64,000 nucleotides of DNA, from assembly GCA_021234155.1 (NCBI GenBank), contig JAJEKV010000065.1, forward strand, positions 5,102,807 through 5,166,806. The letters are read 5' to 3'. Shown in pieces: positions 11,980 through 24,284 of the stretch. Made by a program: the position numbers and the translations under genes. The stretch is from Isoetes taiwanensis. Lineage: Eukaryota > Streptophyta > Lycopodiopsida > Isoetales > Isoetaceae. The notes below the pieces were generated by a model, which worked only from the letters and a program-made list of their open reading frames with translations, was not told the DNA's origin and searched no databases. How positions within the stretch are numbered: the first letter of the stretch is position 1; every line of letters starts with the position of its first letter.

Positions 11980-12327
11980 TTACATAAATCCGATTTTAGA
12001 AACATGCATGCTCCATTTTGCAAGTTCAGAAATTAATGGAGCCAACTCGTCCATCAGCATTGGACCCTTGATTGTTTGACGGTTTTCTGCTAGTCCTCCA
12101 TAAAATTTTGTAAGGTCCATTGCCAACATTTTGGGCCTTGCTTTTCTTCCCAAGGTTACATTGGCAAATGCCTCGACAGCGCAGTAGGAATCTGGGACTG
12201 TGAGTGCAAATAGCACAAAAAATGGTTCTTCGTTCACATGCACACAGCGAGAAGGGCTACTTCGAGAGGTTTGGTGTGAAGCTTCCTTACTTAAACCCAT
12301 TCTAGGGTATTGCATATCAATCTTCAT
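11980..12327 (-). other. unrecognised 115-codon open frame
   Basis: A minus-strand frame with fairly protein-like composition (KARPKMLAMDLTKFYGGLAE; DELAPLISELAKWSM). I cannot assign a family. It starts right after the 400-bp repeats and may be an exon fragment of a decayed gene. From about 12430 to 13020 nothing was recognised except a short GCATGCATGCATG run near 12841. Confidence 0.25.
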
Positions 12328-13025
12328 CGCCCTTCTAGTTTTATGGAAGATCCCCTTGTCCTTCTGGCTTCATGCATATTTCAGCTTTTGGCGATTTTGC
12401 GAATCAACCAGGAGCAAGCTCTTCAGATAGACTATATGAATTTTGCATTCACCTATAGGAAAAGGCCAATGCATAAGGCGTTGGCCGAACGAGCAATAAA
12501 CAGGTGAATTACTAAAATCTCTGACAGATGAATCATTCAAATTGCTGTTTTGTGTGCTTCGGTATCAAATCTTAGATCTACAGAGTTAAGAGTAGCACAA
12601 TGTTATAGGTGAGGTTTTAGTATGGCCCATCTCGGGCATGTACAAAAGAGTCGGTAAGTATTATGAGTTGGTATTCCATATTCTGCATATGAATTATCTG
12701 ACGTGAAATATGCCACAAATAGGATGATGACAGTGGATGGTCTTCATGAAGATATGCCGATGTCAAGTGTCATAGAGGCATTTGAAAGGCGAGGAAATAA
12801 TGGTAATAGTATTCATTAGCAAATGTAAATGAGAACATGTGCATGCATGCATGGGTTTTCTGCATGTGAGAGTATTAGTGAATGCAACAATAATCTATCC
12901 ATTCATAGGAGATGATGTAAAGGATGGTAGAAAAAAATTAATTGCAAGAGGTAGAAATCACCATTAGGGTCAAAGCACGTTGAAGTGGATCAAAATCGTG
13001 CATTTTTTCGCTACATTTTTACGCC

Positions 13026-13866
13026 ATGTTTGTAGTGCGTGGGCGTGGTTTAGCATGGGCCAAAAGTTATGGAAGAGGTAGTTATAATGATGGAAGGTTC
13101 AGGTTAATTAGCAAATTCAAATTATCATGCCACATGTCCAAGTACTTCGATCTTTCCCTCCCTCGAAACTCTCCCTCCTCTTTCTACCGGATTCAGGAGA
13201 AACCACAACAAAAATCTGTGCAAATGGATTCCAAACTAGAGCTCAACGCCGCCGGACAACTTTACAAACATGCTGAACAGTATGCTTCACCAGATGAGTT
13301 GAAGTCAGTTTGGGGTGAAAGAGTACAAAAAAAAAACATGCTACAAGTATTGTAGTTTAATCTTAATGTCATTGTTTCAATGTCTTTGAATAATTTCCTT
13401 CAAATTAAAGAACCTCAACCTGGACCAATTCTAGAGAGTAGTCATGTTGAACAAACAAATTACTGGGAAGCCACATGCTTGGGGAGGCATGGTACATCTA
13501 ACTTTTGCGACAGCATACTATTTACATAAAGAAGGGAAGCAAGTTAATTGGTTGAGTTTTTGGGAGCAGCATGAGATGGAAAAGCATCAAAAGCTGCGAC
13601 CAACGGGAGGCGAGGAACCAACGCCAATTGTTCAAAGAAAGCGTAAGCGACCCGAGTCATCACCACTCTTTGGAGGTGCGGTAAAAATGAAAGTGAGGAG
13701 CAAGAATTGTAGAGCTATCCCAACACCTACAAAAATCTTCAAAGCAATTGTTCGGGGCACATGTATCGAGGGCGTGACAAGCGAACGCAAAAGTGATGAT
13801 GTGAAGCCAATGTGCAGAAAGAAAGCAAAGATTTTTACTGAATCAGGTATTTCAAAACAAAAGTGA
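13026..13866 (+). pseudogene. unrecognised decayed coding region in two frames
   Basis: Two plus-strand frames of protein-like composition follow each other: 13026-13355 (with an internal ATG at 13224, MDSKLELNAAGQLYKHAEQY) and 13444-13866 (HAWGGMVHLTFATAYYLHKE, then a K/R-rich tail with KRKRPE, like a nuclear-localisation stretch). They are in different frames, separated by about 90 bp, and a run of ten A at about 13326 could mark a frameshift. Family unknown; a domesticated or decayed mobile-element protein is possible but unproven. Confidence 0.3.
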
Positions 13867-13889
13867 AATTGCTTCTAAATCAGGTTACT

Positions 13890-14435
13890 AGGTTGATTGA
13901 ATAGGGGTAAGCGTGTTATGTATTTGTTGTCATGTGCTATGTTAAATGCGGTGTGTCATATGATATGGTGATAAAATGGGAGTTAGCATCTTATGCAATA
14001 GCCAATAGTGTAGTTTTAATGTTTTTAAGTGGTATGTGGATGGTATGATGTGATGTTGCATAGTGTAAATATTGTGAGATGATTCTTCTTATCATAGTGT
14101 TGAGAGATGCAGCAATGAGAACGGGTGGTATGAATATGCATCATAGCTTTGTGTGTTAGTCGAATGTGGTTGGAATATATTATAAACTAATGTGATGGAT
14201 TCACGTTTGTGTTATGTGAAGGGAATATGATGTTATATAGCATCATAAGTATGGTGGCAATTTATGATGTCAAATATGATGAGCTGTTTTACGAGGCAGA
14301 TAGGACGGCAAGTATGAAGTCAAATATGGTGTGTTGTTGCAAATTTAGTATGATGAAAAATGTGATGGCAAATATGATGTGTGGTGTTGTGTTGTATGCT
14401 GATATGTGGTGTTTATTTACTTGCTTGCCAGGCTA
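13890..14435. repeat. C-poor TG/ATG-rich low-complexity tract
   Basis: The plus strand is strongly depleted in C and rich in TATGATG, TGTGTTG and GGTATG words, forming a degenerate simple-sequence tract. The 75-codon frame inside it is an artefact of composition. From 14440 to about 14600 nothing was recognised. Confidence 0.55.
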
Positions 14436-15034
14436 GGGGGCGGCTCGAGGCTCAACTTCGGTAGGAACAAAAGGTGTTTACAATTAGAAGTTATATTGTC
14501 AAGGGTTAGATTAGATTTTTAAAATGTCAAAGGTTAGTTAAAACTTATAAAAGCGAAATCAATGAATTGCGGTGATAGCAATTGGCGAGGCCCTAAATCA
14601 TAACAGATTGAAGCGGGTAGTCTTTGCTCAGACAATCCAGGAAAAAAAAAGTTGATCCACACACAGTTCCGTCGGATCTACCCTATTCATGGCGAAATGC
14701 CTTTATTCATAAATATCTCTGACCTTTAACCGGCTATTTAGGGAAAAGGTATCAGGATCAAAGGCCCAATCATGTTCTATAAAAGCGAGTGATGATTGCT
14801 GAAAAGAACACACACCACTCCCGATCATCTACGATTATACGTGTTGGGCTCTGATTCTTTACCTAGAGTCTTGAATGGTGAAGCCTTGTGCAGAGTTGAG
14901 TTAAGCAAGATAACGACTTCTTGCATAGATTACTGAGCCCGGTTGGGTGGATTACTTCTCTCCTAAAGATTGGAGCGCAGTTTCTTTAGTTTCAGTTGTT
15001 TTAGTTGTTTTAGTTTTGCTTTTTGTATCAAATT

Positions 15035-15046
15035 TGGTATCAGAGC
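15035..15046 (+). promoter_or_regulatory. primer-binding site of gypsy E
   Basis: TGGTATCAGAGC is the common plant LTR-retrotransposon PBS, complementary to the 3' end of initiator methionine tRNA. It starts four bases after the presumed LTR end (CA at 15029-15030). Confidence 0.85.
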
Positions 15047-15070
15047 CAGCCCGCTCTTGAACCTGTGACG

Positions 15071-15766
15071 ATGGCATACCGTTACAATATTCCTGATGAA
15101 CAATACCAGCAGGCATTAAGAACTGCGGACTTTATTGCGACCCAGATAGCACTGCCACATCCTACATCTCCAGAAGATTATCAATACAAATTAGCGCAGA
15201 TCGCTCTACTCTATGGTTTCCTACCTAGTAACGTCCAGCCACCACCATTACCCAGAGATCCTCCACCTGCTCATCCACCACCACCTGAAAATCTGCCATT
15301 AGTTAATGGCAATTCGGAGCCTCTGAAGGCAACGAAAACTGATACTTAAACCAAAAAGGATAAGGCCCCTAAATGGTTGGAAAAAGTTGATTTGCCATAC
15401 TTCACTGGCGAAGTAGCTGTTAAGCCAATGCAGGTAATAAGTTTCCTGGGGATTTGGGAAAAGTTCTTTGAGAGAGTTAACGCTACTGAACAAGAGAAAC
15501 TGCAAGCCATGGACACCTATCTGGGTGAACAAGCACAAGTTTGGTAGCAGGGTCGCAGATTGATGCAGCCTGAGGTTAACTCATGGATAGCTTTTCGTAG
15601 TGCATTCGAAGCCCATTACTTGCCAACAAACTATTACATGATATTGCAAAAAGAATGGGATCTTGTTAAACAGGATGACGGTCAATACTTAGACTTGCCA
15701 AAATTTGAATCATTTAATCAAGATAACACTCTTTTTCAATTCACATATAATAATACATGCGCATAG
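15071..15766 (+). pseudogene. gag polyprotein fragment of gypsy E
   Basis: The chosen start is ATG 15071 (MAYRYNIPDEQYQQ). A proline-rich linker (PPPLPRDPPPAHPPPP) follows, then a retrotransposon-gag core: WLEKVDLPYFTGE, then WIAFRSAFEAHYLP and LVKQDDGQYLDL. This fits the capsid-forming gag family that packages element RNA. In-frame stops interrupt it after residue 92 (TAA near 15347) and at TAG 15546. It ends in unrelated DNA at about 15766, so no zinc knuckle or protease follows. Confidence 0.65.
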
Positions 15767-15994
15767 AGATTCTTGATGTCATATATTGCAAAAAACACAA
15801 AGAAACCTACTTTTCTCTTGCTATCATAAACTTATTATTGTGTTTGATGCCAGAAATATTGTAGGACACTAGAGTCGTCACATGATGTACCAGAAAAGGT
15901 GCATTTGCACTGTTTACTTTAAAATTCATATACCCAGACCCTAAACACTGTCGCCGCTGCTGGGTCTGATCTTTCTTCTTTCTTTCTTTTCACC

Positions 15995-17110
15995 ATGTCT
16001 GCTCGTGCTTTCACCCCTGAAGAACTCCTTTGCCAAACGGTGGCTCGATTGGAGTGCCATCAGCGTCGAGAAGCTGCTCGCGACATGTACGACACTGATT
16101 ATGACATTGAAGGAGGCCATGTCAGCTCCAAAGCTCAGTCGGCACCGCCTACCCCTCGTGTTCGTTCTCGCCCAGGGCCTCCCCCTATGTGTAAGCATTG
16201 CTCTCAACCTCAATCGCCACATCATACATCGATCCAGCCCACTCCTTATTATTTCCAAACTCTAGAAAGCACCTACATTCATATCTCCTCGGGTCACATC
16301 CCTCTGCCTTCGCAACCTTCTTCTCCTCCTGCCGGGATGGGCTACCCTCATGTCTCTTTCGGCCCTCCCCATGTCCATGAATATCATACCTCCCCATCTT
16401 TTCAGCATGCACTCCCTGTCTACAATCTTACTGATCTCAAGCTTAATGAGGAGGGCTCCCATGGTCCTTCGCCACAGGATGCTCCTCTTTCTGGCTCTCC
16501 GGGTTTTTCTGTTTCTATGCGCTGGTTTCCCGATACGGCTGTGCCACAAAGCTATATTCTTGCTTATGCTCCACCTATCTATCGCGCCAAGTTCGCCTCC
16601 ATCTCTCGATTTCAAAATCTTAAGGCGGCGTATCCCACCGAGGAATACTAAAGGAAAGCCTCTTGATCAAAGTGCACAAGCTCACATAGAAGAATTTGAG
16701 GCGTTGGCTATCCTCAATGGCCACACTCAACCTCAACTCAAGTTCCACATGTTTTCCACCATGCTGCGCGGAGCCCCTCATCAGTGGCTCATGGCCAACA
16801 AAAGCTATTGGAAACAAAGCGCGCGATGATGGCGCATTTCTCTCCCATTATGGCACCACGGATGATGATCGGCTACTCGAGGCAGCTCAATGATCTTCAG
16901 CAATAGCCCGCAGTGCACTTGCGTGATTTCGGATCGCCTACACATTAAATTGACAAGCTCCAAGAGTACCCCCATAAAGCCCAGATTCTTGTATGGTTTA
17001 CGCAAGGTCTTCCTCACGCCATTAGTCTCATGACCAAGTACTGCGTTCCAAGACCTTAGAGCAGGCTATCGAATTAGTAAACCACTCGATCCAAGCGTCT
17101 CCTTGTGCGG
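15995..17110 (+). pseudogene. gag region of gypsy A
   Basis: A 218-codon proline-rich N-terminal frame (15995-16651; MSARAFTPEELLCQTVARLE) is followed in another frame by the gag core, with AHIEEFEALAILNGHTQPQL and MFSTMLRGAPHQWLMANKSY around 16680-16810. A later LEQAIELVNHSIQAS stretch near 17055-17100 fits the end of a gag capsid domain. Cysteine-rich codons at about 17245-17330 (CNSTNGPPHCKRCNMCNH) may be a degraded zinc knuckle. Several frameshifts and stops make it non-functional. Long minus-strand frames opposite are shadows. Confidence 0.6.
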
Positions 17111-18295
17111 TGTTGCCCTCCGCGAAACTTCCTTTCATGCCTCTCGTCATGGTTCCTCGAGAATACGGTTCAGCCACAACAATCCCCCCCTCAGCTTTTC
17201 AGATTTGGTGTCACATGCATGTAAAATATCAAAGGTTATCTTGCCAATGAGTGCAACTCCACCAATGGTCCTCCTCATTGTAAGCGGTGCAACATGTGCA
17301 ATCATACCCTTGAAGAGTGTACTTTCGTTGATATCCCCACCCTTGGGGGGCGAGAAAATGGTTTCTAGGTATAAACCGCCCACGGCGGCAACAATCATAT
17401 CGCCCTCGGCAATATCAACAAGCTCGGCAACCTCAACAATCCGGTCAAGGCCCCCATCAACCTTTGACCCTTCCCCGGCTTAGTGCTATCCGCGCCAAGA
17501 ATGGGGTCATACCACCCACGGCATATCCTCGGCTTCCTCAAGTCCAAGTTCAACTTCCAAGTACAAATCAAGCGCCTCGGTCGACTCACGGCTTATCAAT
17601 TATGGGTCACCAATGGCAAACAAGGCCCATACTGTTCTAAGAAAGCCACCATGAAGCCTCAACAACGGCCCCCTCAACAAGCGGCGTCGTCCTCTACTCC
17701 TCACGGATCAACAAGCTCAAGAAGAAATTTATCGGGCTCTCAATCCTCGGTCGCAGCGGTCAAATTGGGTTGGTTTGGTTTCGCGCCGGACCAAGGGCTC
17801 GCGTCCCTTGGCGATCATACCTCACGACATGCAACTTTGCATTTGCTATCGACATGATTCCACATGAGGACCCAAAAAGGTCCATTTCACGCCCGATTTG
17901 GATAAACTCATGCCCCATGTCATGCCCAAAGATCTTTGAAGGCGCGGCTTGCAAATGTTCATGTCACCCGCAGCGTGCTTTCGGGCGTCGGGGAGACACC
18001 TTCCTCATCCAAAGCCCCGGCTCTCAGCGGTATCCCAATATTGCTGCGGAGGTTGAAGCTCCTAAAGGAGGTTTTACGCTTCCTTGCCTCGGACTCACGC
18101 CCCTTTGGATCCCGCCGATCCACTTTCTCATGTTCCTTGGAACTTCAAGAAAAGCTTCGCCAAAATCAAGATTCCCTTGTTCTCAAACTCGTCACGCTCT
18201 CAAAGAACATTTGCCCCTACCCTTTGTTTTGATCGGTAGCGGTGGCGGCTACAACAACCCCACGGCGCATGCCATGGTGGGCAATTAGCGAGATC

Positions 18296-18370
18296 AATCC
18301 GTCCAAATTGATGGAGGTAGTGTTGTCAACCTCATTCTGAGACAAGCCGGAAGCAATTGGGCATCAAGCA
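18296..18370 (+). pseudogene. aspartic protease remnant of gypsy A
   Basis: SVQIDGGSVVNLI is read at about 18298-18336, matching the retroelement protease active-site pattern. Gypsy B has IDGGAGVNIM at the equivalent place. The surrounding frame (17.5-19.2 kb) is heavily broken, and only this motif is clear. Confidence 0.5.
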
Positions 18371-19219
18371 ACTCTATCGTGCCCCCTATGACATCAAGTT
18401 GGCTACTTGGCCATATCGCGCCCTCAAAGCGTCACCCCTCTTCTCCACATCGGTATTGATGATCTCAAATTCCTCTTGGAATTTGGTGTTTGGCTGGTGA
18501 AGATCAGGTGACTATGAAATCTTTGGTTGGGCGTCCTTTCTCCGCTAGGCTAAGAGCATTCATTCTTGGGCCCACGAGATCAGCTGGTCATCCGGATGGC
18601 ACTCTTAATGCCACTATGGATTTGAAAGCGGGCAAGCTAATTTCTGTTGAACACGCCAAACCCTCGCTTTCCGATAGTGATTCTGAAGATGCTCAAAACA
18701 TTTATCAGGTACATGCTCCACCTGCGAGTCTTCCTCTCTCTCCTACCACGATGCAGCTTGGATCCTTGGGATGAGATGACCCTTGATCGGGGACATTTTG
18801 TGGCGGCTCGACTTGACCCCTACGGCTCCTTGCAATGCATTCAATGCTTTGATCATTTTTCCGACCACGGATGCTCCTTACGAGGTTGTGGATATTCATG
18901 TTGTCATGAAGCAACCTTGCTTGATGCTACTCGGCTGACCTCTTTTCTTTATCACACAAAATGCTACATCTCGTGATGCTCCAACCACCAGCTCATGTTG
19001 TTCAGGACACGGAAATTGTCTCATACATTCAAACACCCGATGTGGAAGTGGTGGATCTTAGTGAAAATCAACCGGTCCGCTTGGCTGCCAATCTTTCGCC
19101 AACTTATAAAGCTCACGCCATCACTTTGTTAAAAAATTCAAACATATCTTTGCATGGAGCTATAAAGACCTTGAGTATCAAAAAGCAGATTAGGGGGCTG
19201 ACTATTCCCACCAAAAACG

Positions 19220-19993
19220 ATGCCGCCCCATCTAGCAATGATAGTCTTACGGCTCAACCCCAACTATCGTGACCGCGTCAAAGCCAAAATCGACAAGCTC
19301 TTGGCTGCTGGTTTAATTTATGAGGTAAAACATTCAGAGTGGGTGAGCCCCATTGTCATTGCTCTCAAGCAGAATGGAAAAATCCGAGTTTGCGTGGACT
19401 ACAAGAAATTAAATCAGGCCACGGAACGGGATCATTTCTCGCTACCCTTCACAGACCAGGTTCTGGAAGAGGTTGCTGGTCACGAAATATACTCCTTCAT
19501 GGACAGGTTTTCCGGATACAATCAAATCTCCATCAAACAGGAAGATCAACTCAAGACCACTTTCACCACGTCGTGGGGCACTTTTGCCTACAAGGTGGTC
19601 CCTTTTGGGTTATCCAACACTCCATCCATATTTCAACGCATCATGCTTTCTGTCTTTCAAGATTACATGAAAGATCGTCCCTTTCTGCAAATCTTTCAGG
19701 ATGATTTCTCAGCCTACAGCTCAATGGATGATCACCTTGAGAAGTTAGAGCTGTTTTTTCAAAAATGTGATCAGGTTGGTATCAGTCTTAATCCAGAAAA
19801 ATGCACCTTCTGTGTCACCTCGGGTGTTCTTTTGGGTCATGTGGTTAGTAAAGAAGGCATCACCACGGATCCTGCCAAAATCAGTTGCGTGCTGAAGGCA
19901 CATGCACCATTCAACATTAAGGAGACCCGTTCCTTCCTGGGTAAGGTCAATTACTATGCCACCTTCATTCCTAGACTCGCTGCCATTGCTGAT
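19220..19993 (+). pseudogene. reverse transcriptase of gypsy A, split by gypsy B
   Basis: A clean Ty3/gypsy RT of about 258 codons: LNPNYRDRVKAKIDKLLAAG, SEWVSPIVIALKQNGKIRVC, the VDYKKLN motif, FMDRFSGYNQI, VPFGLSNTPSIFQRIM, and the catalytic box as FQDD in QIFQDDFSAYSS. The palm ends with SLNPEKCTF, LLGHVVSKEGI and FLGKVNYY. The reading stops at the target-site duplication CTGAT (19989-19993), and the RNase H connection resumes at 36185. The enzyme would copy element RNA to DNA in the virus-like particle; the insertion and upstream breaks abolish this. Confidence 0.88.
19989..19993. other. target-site duplication of gypsy B, left copy
   Basis: CTGAT lies directly left of the TGATAAGG start of the 5' LTR and is repeated at 36185-36189 directly right of the TTTAACA end of the 3' LTR. 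A 5-bp duplication is the normal product of gypsy integrase. Confidence 0.93.
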
Positions 19994-20735
19994 TGATAAG
20001 GTGTTAGACCAAGACATCGAAAATACATCATTAATATATTTAATATACGATGACAGTGAGGACGAAGACAATGAAGATTATGGCAATCATTTTAAGAAAG
20101 GTCGAAGAAATATAAAATGTCCCATTAAACAATAGTAATGACCATGGTTTGACCATGGAACAATAAATAAAACCTTACTCAATAAAGACCATGGGTTGAC
20201 CATGGAACAATTTTGTATATAAAACTATGTTAGTGTCATTTGCATTAGATATCAAATAAATACATAAGATATAAAAGTCTTTAAAGAATGAGAGGTGTAG
20301 ATCTAATAAGACAATCCAACGGTGGAGAGATGACACCTCTTAGCTACGTTGAAAGGGAGGAAGGGACGGTTTTTGGAGGATATAGAGAATAGAAGAAAGG
20401 ATGCGATCTGGAGCGGGGCGTAATCTTTATTTCTATGGCAATTATCATGATGTTCAGCACCGGTTATGAAGAGAGATTTGCAGCAGGAACGAAGACCTAA
20501 ATACCTACAATCCTTCTTGAAAGGAAACATTCCATGGAAACTCTGGATGTATCTTTAGCATCAATGGAGAGCTCTGATTTAGACTTTACTAAATTAATGG
20601 CTATGATGAATGAGCTGGTATGTAATTTCTCAACTAGTAATTCAATTGATGCTTAAGCCTTGGATATGTATGTGAAGTTTGATTACGTGTATGATGAATA
20701 TTAAGGAAGGTGACAATAGATAGATTCCTTTAACA
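19994..20735 (+). repeat. 5' LTR of gypsy B
   Basis: Starts TGATAAGGTGTTAG and ends CCTTTAACA, about 742 bp. It matches 35458-36184 along its whole length. A TATATAAAACT box at about 20216 is the likely promoter. The first ~140 bp can be read as the same protein tail that ends the extra 3' frame in the other LTR (SEDEDNEDYGNHF). Confidence 0.93.
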
Positions 20736-20738
20736 TTT

Positions 20739-20750
20739 TTGGCGCCCGAT
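20739..20750 (+). promoter_or_regulatory. primer-binding site of gypsy B
   Basis: TTGGCGCCCGAT begins four bases after the LTR end. TGGCGCC-type sites pair with tRNA 3' ends other than initiator methionine (tRNA-Lys-type in other elements), so B primes differently from gypsy E and the copia element. Confidence 0.7.
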
Positions 20751-21269
20751 AAAGTGAAAGCATCAATCAAAATTAAAGATCGTTGAGATCCACTTACATG
20801 GCCATTAAATTATCTCTAGTTCAACAATTTCTGTCGCAGCAAGATTGGTGTATATCAGACCTGAAAATGACCAAGCTATCCTTCGTATTTGGAGCCAAAA
20901 TTTTTCTGCAACATACTTCTATCAATGTTCTACCAGTATACCAAATTTCAAAGCCAAATTCCAAGTCTAACTAGCTTTGGATATATGGTGACTAGTTGTT
21001 GTCCAGAAAATTTCTGCGCACAGAACTAAGACCCAAAGAGGGATATTTGGTATTTCCTTAAACAAAACGACCTCATAATTGCTCAAGTAATGGTTTGGGC
21101 TATGAATGAGAGGATTTAAAGAAATTCAAGAGCAAAGAAGGAAACAAGAGGAGAAAAGGAAGAAGCAGGAAGAAGAGAGAACTCATATAGACACATAAAG
21201 AGAGAAGAAAATAAACTTAAGCGAGGAAAGGTCTTGGAGATTCTTCGGATATACGATTATATATTCACA
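20751..21269 (+). other. gypsy B leader between PBS and gag
   Basis: No coding frame is recognised. A purine-rich tract (about 21115-21235, GAAGAAG/GAGAGAA words) precedes the gag ATG at 21270. It may hold packaging signals, but nothing specific is visible. Confidence 0.5.
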
Positions 21270-22436
21270 ATGAGCACATCCAAAATACCATACCCTAAAG
21301 TATGGTGCAGGTAAAAAGCAGCCCAAACTCAAGCTGATACTCATGTGAATTTATTCGAGCTCATAAGCTCTTCAAATGGTCAAGATAGTGACCTAGAAAG
21401 AATCATGTTGTTTCCAACTACCTTGGAAGGTAGACCAGCATATTGGCTACTACGCAACATGGACAAAAAGAGAACTTGGCAGGAGATTAAAGAGATCTTT
21501 CTGAAAGTCTATCATGTTGCCCCTACATACAAACAGATCAAAGATGAATTAAAGGCTTTGCAAATTAAGCACTGGAGAAGCTCCATTGACTTTTGCCTTT
21601 CGAATTCTGATTTAGCAAGTCAATTAGATCCCAAACCACATGAGACAGATATTATATCATGGTTTGTGGATGGGTTTCAAGGAAGGATAGAACAACAATT
21701 ACAGATGGATGATCCAAACACTTTGGAGGAAGCAGTAAAGAGAGCTGCAATATTAAATGGGATTCTGGGTGCTGACAAGCATGGAAAACCAGAATTAAGC
21801 TTGGTTCACAAAAGGGTGAACCAAGAAATTGGGGATATGCAAAGGCGATTGCAACAAAATATGGAAGAGAAACTAAAAGCGAATTGTTTGAGTGAGCGAA
21901 GCGAAGGTGTTCCCGGTGTTCTAAACCTGGGCATTATTCAAATGAATGTAGAACAGTACTGGAAACAAGATATTACATTTGTGAAAGGAATAACCACGAT
22001 ACAAAAGATTGCGACTTCAATAATAAGGCAAGAGAGAAAAGTACTCTGGCTTATGCTGTGAGCATGGCTGAACTATCTAATGGTAAGGACCAAAAGGGAA
22101 TTGAATGCTGGAAATGTGGAGAGAAAGGTCATATCTCTCGAGATTGCAAAAATAAAATGAATTGGGGTAAAATTATACAATTCCCACAAAAAAATCAAAC
22201 TAAAGACAGTGAAGATGCGAGAATCGTTTTTAATGTTGTTACGCGCCAACGAGCAGTAAAAGAGGGGATTGAGATTTTTGATATGCCTAAACAGACATCC
22301 AAAAGAAAACTAAAGCCTTATCCTGATATTGAAGATGAAGTTGAAACATATGCCAACACCCGATATCAATCAAAGAAATGCAAGAAAAGGAATCTCACTT
22401 TTCGTTTTGGAAATACGGTGGGGATATCAGCATATT
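21270..22436 (+). pseudogene. gag polyprotein of gypsy B
   Basis: ATG 21270 (MSTSKIPYPKVW) is followed by a stop 14 codons later. The open gag frame then runs 21345-22061 and shifts to 22058-22438. The capsid core is clear (LFPTTLEGRPAYWLLRN, TWQEIKEIFLKVYHVAPTY, IISWFVDGFQGRIEQQL). The CCHC zinc knuckle CWKCGEKGHISRDC lies at about 22106-22147 and would bind element RNA during particle assembly. The early stop and the frame change show decay. Confidence 0.8.
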
Positions 22437-22437
22437 G

Positions 22438-24270
22438 AAAAATCAATTGCAAAGATTACAAGTCCCTGTGTCTCTTAGACTTATAGCTAAACATTCTCCA
22501 GACTTTAAGGCATTCCAACCAATAGACCCAAATGAAGGGGAGGAACTAGAGGCACTAGGAAAACAAATTCAGGATACTAGGATTGACATTCCTTTACCAA
22601 TGCTCATTAAATACATGCCAGGTCTTGGCGTACCAAAGGAACTCTGTTACCAAAAAGATATAATGTCTACACTAAAAACTGAACCATTGGACAAGCAAAA
22701 TCCATTTGTTTTAGTTCAAATTAAAGGAAAAGACATTCAACGAGTGCCTATCGATGGAGGTGCTGGTGTGAATATAATGACAAATGCACCGCGGAAGCAG
22801 TTGAAATTAGATAAAATGGTAAAATCGCCATTTGATATTAAAGTGGCCGATCATCGTAAAGTGGAGCCATTGGACTCATTAGAGCAGTAAATTTCATAGT
22901 GGGAGACCTTGAGTTCCAACAAGATTTTGTTATCTTGGATACTCAAAGTCGTATTCAAGACTACGAACTCCTATTGGGCAGGCCTTGGTTACGTGAAGCA
23001 AGGGCAATGCATGATTGGTCCAATAACACTCTCCAATTAACAAAGCAAGGAAAAACTTCCAAGATTGACTTGCCTACGGGTATTACAACCACTATAGATA
23101 ATGAGATTATTTTCTCAGATAGCGAGGATGATGATGGACATTTACGAAGAGTATGAGGATGATGAGGATTTTTACAATGTTAGTGTGTATTCAGAGATCG
23201 AAGGTGAATCATGTTATATGGTTGAAGTTATCTCAGATTTTTCGACAGCATTTACAGAAACCAACATGGGGCAAACTGAAATTAAACCATTACAAGCCCA
23301 TACCTTACAACATGGAAATCTTTGTCCATATCTTAGCACACCTGAAACTGAAGAGCTTAATTTGGGCACGAGAGATAATCCACAAAATGTGCATCTGGGA
23401 AAAAACTTGCCCTTATATATTCATTTAAAAGCTACTCACCTTCTACATGAGTATAAAGACATATTTGCATGGTCATACGAGGACTTGCGAGGCATTAATC
23501 CTGCAATTTGTCAAATGAAAATTCCCTTATTGCCAAATGTTACGCCAGTGTATCAACGAGCATACCGATTAAATCCAAACTACGCTATGAATGTCAAAGA
23601 GGAATTGGAAAAGTTGCTTCAAGCTGATTTTATTTTTGAAGTTGAGATGAGTGATTGGGTTTCGCCCATCGTTATTGTTAAAAAGAAAAATGAAAAACTA
23701 CGTGTTTGCATAGATTTCTGTAGTTAAATGCCGTGACTGAAAGAGACCATTTTCCATTTCCTTTTACAGATCAAGATTTAGAAAACATTGCAGGTCACCA
23801 ATGTTACTCATTAATGGACGGTTTTTCAGGTTACAATCAAATTAAAATTCACCCTGATGACCAATTAAAAACGACTTTTATCACGCAATTTGGTACTTAT
23901 GCCTATAAAGTTATGCCCTTTGGGCTAACTAATGCTCCATCCCTTTTCCAACAAGTAATGCTTCAAGTCTTTAAAAGTTTCATTGGAGATTTCACGGAGA
24001 TCTTCTTAGACGATTTTACAGTCTTCAGTACCATGGATGACCACGTTGCTAAATTAGAATGGTGCTTCAAACGATGTCGACAATATGGAGTGTCTTTAAA
24101 CCCAGAGAAGTGTGTCTTCCTGGTCACACATGGCATGCTTTTAGGTCATGTAGTTTGTAAAGATGGCTTAATGACGGATCCAAGTAAAATTAAAGTGATA
24201 CTAGACATGCCTCCATCTGCAAACATCACACAATTTGAGAAGATTTTTGGGAAAAATAAATTACTATAAG
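22438..24270 (+). pseudogene. protease-reverse transcriptase of gypsy B
   Basis: The aspartic protease motif VPIDGGAGVNIM lies at about 22745-22780, then YELLLGRPWLREARA near 22965-23005. RT runs across two frames (23101-23727 and 23733-24269) with a one-base shift near 23728 in the 'D..KLN' region. RT motifs: LNPNYAMNVKEELEKLL, SDWVSPIVIVKKKNEKLRVC, LMDGFSGYNQIKIHPDD, MPFGLTNAPSLFQQVM, catalytic FLDD (EIFLDDFTVFS), SLNPEKCVFL and LGHVVCKDG. Order and spacing are as in gypsy A, so the two elements are related. Confidence 0.88.
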
Positions 24271-24284
24271 AAGTTCGGTGCAAA

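Larger units (their letters stand above)
14600..15770 (+). mobile_element. gypsy element E, 5' fragment (LTR part, PBS, gag start)
   Basis: A TATAAAAG box at 14778-14785 and an LTR-like end (TATCA at 15026-15030) are followed four bases later by a PBS and then by gag. The element stops being recognisable at about 15770, before any pol sequence, so it is a truncated 5' fragment. The LTR start was not identified, so the left coordinate is nominal. No matching 3' LTR was seen. Confidence 0.65.
15950..19993 (+). mobile_element. gypsy element A, left part (gag to RT)
   Basis: The 5' portion of a Ty3/gypsy element of relatively GC-rich coding style. It holds gag (from about 15995), a degraded spacer, a protease motif near 18310 and reverse transcriptase to 19993, where gypsy B is inserted. 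The RT frame resumes without loss just after the other end of gypsy B at 36185. No 5' LTR or PBS was found, so the 5' end is truncated or diverged. Confidence 0.85.

Noticed and set aside
13026-13866. Intact host gene
   Set aside because: The frames do not join without a shift, no good splice pair was found between them, and no family was recognised.
16262-16615. Minus-strand frames opposite gypsy A gag (also 15941-16258)
   Set aside because: They mirror the proline-rich gag reading on the plus strand and show no independent motif or start context.
17770-18288. 172-codon plus frame between gag and protease of gypsy A
   Set aside because: It overlaps other equally open frames and has no recognisable motif. 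It is probably degraded gag-protease spacer.
14600-19993. Gypsy E and gypsy A as one element
   Set aside because: E has its own PBS and gag core, and A has a second, different gag N-terminus and core downstream.
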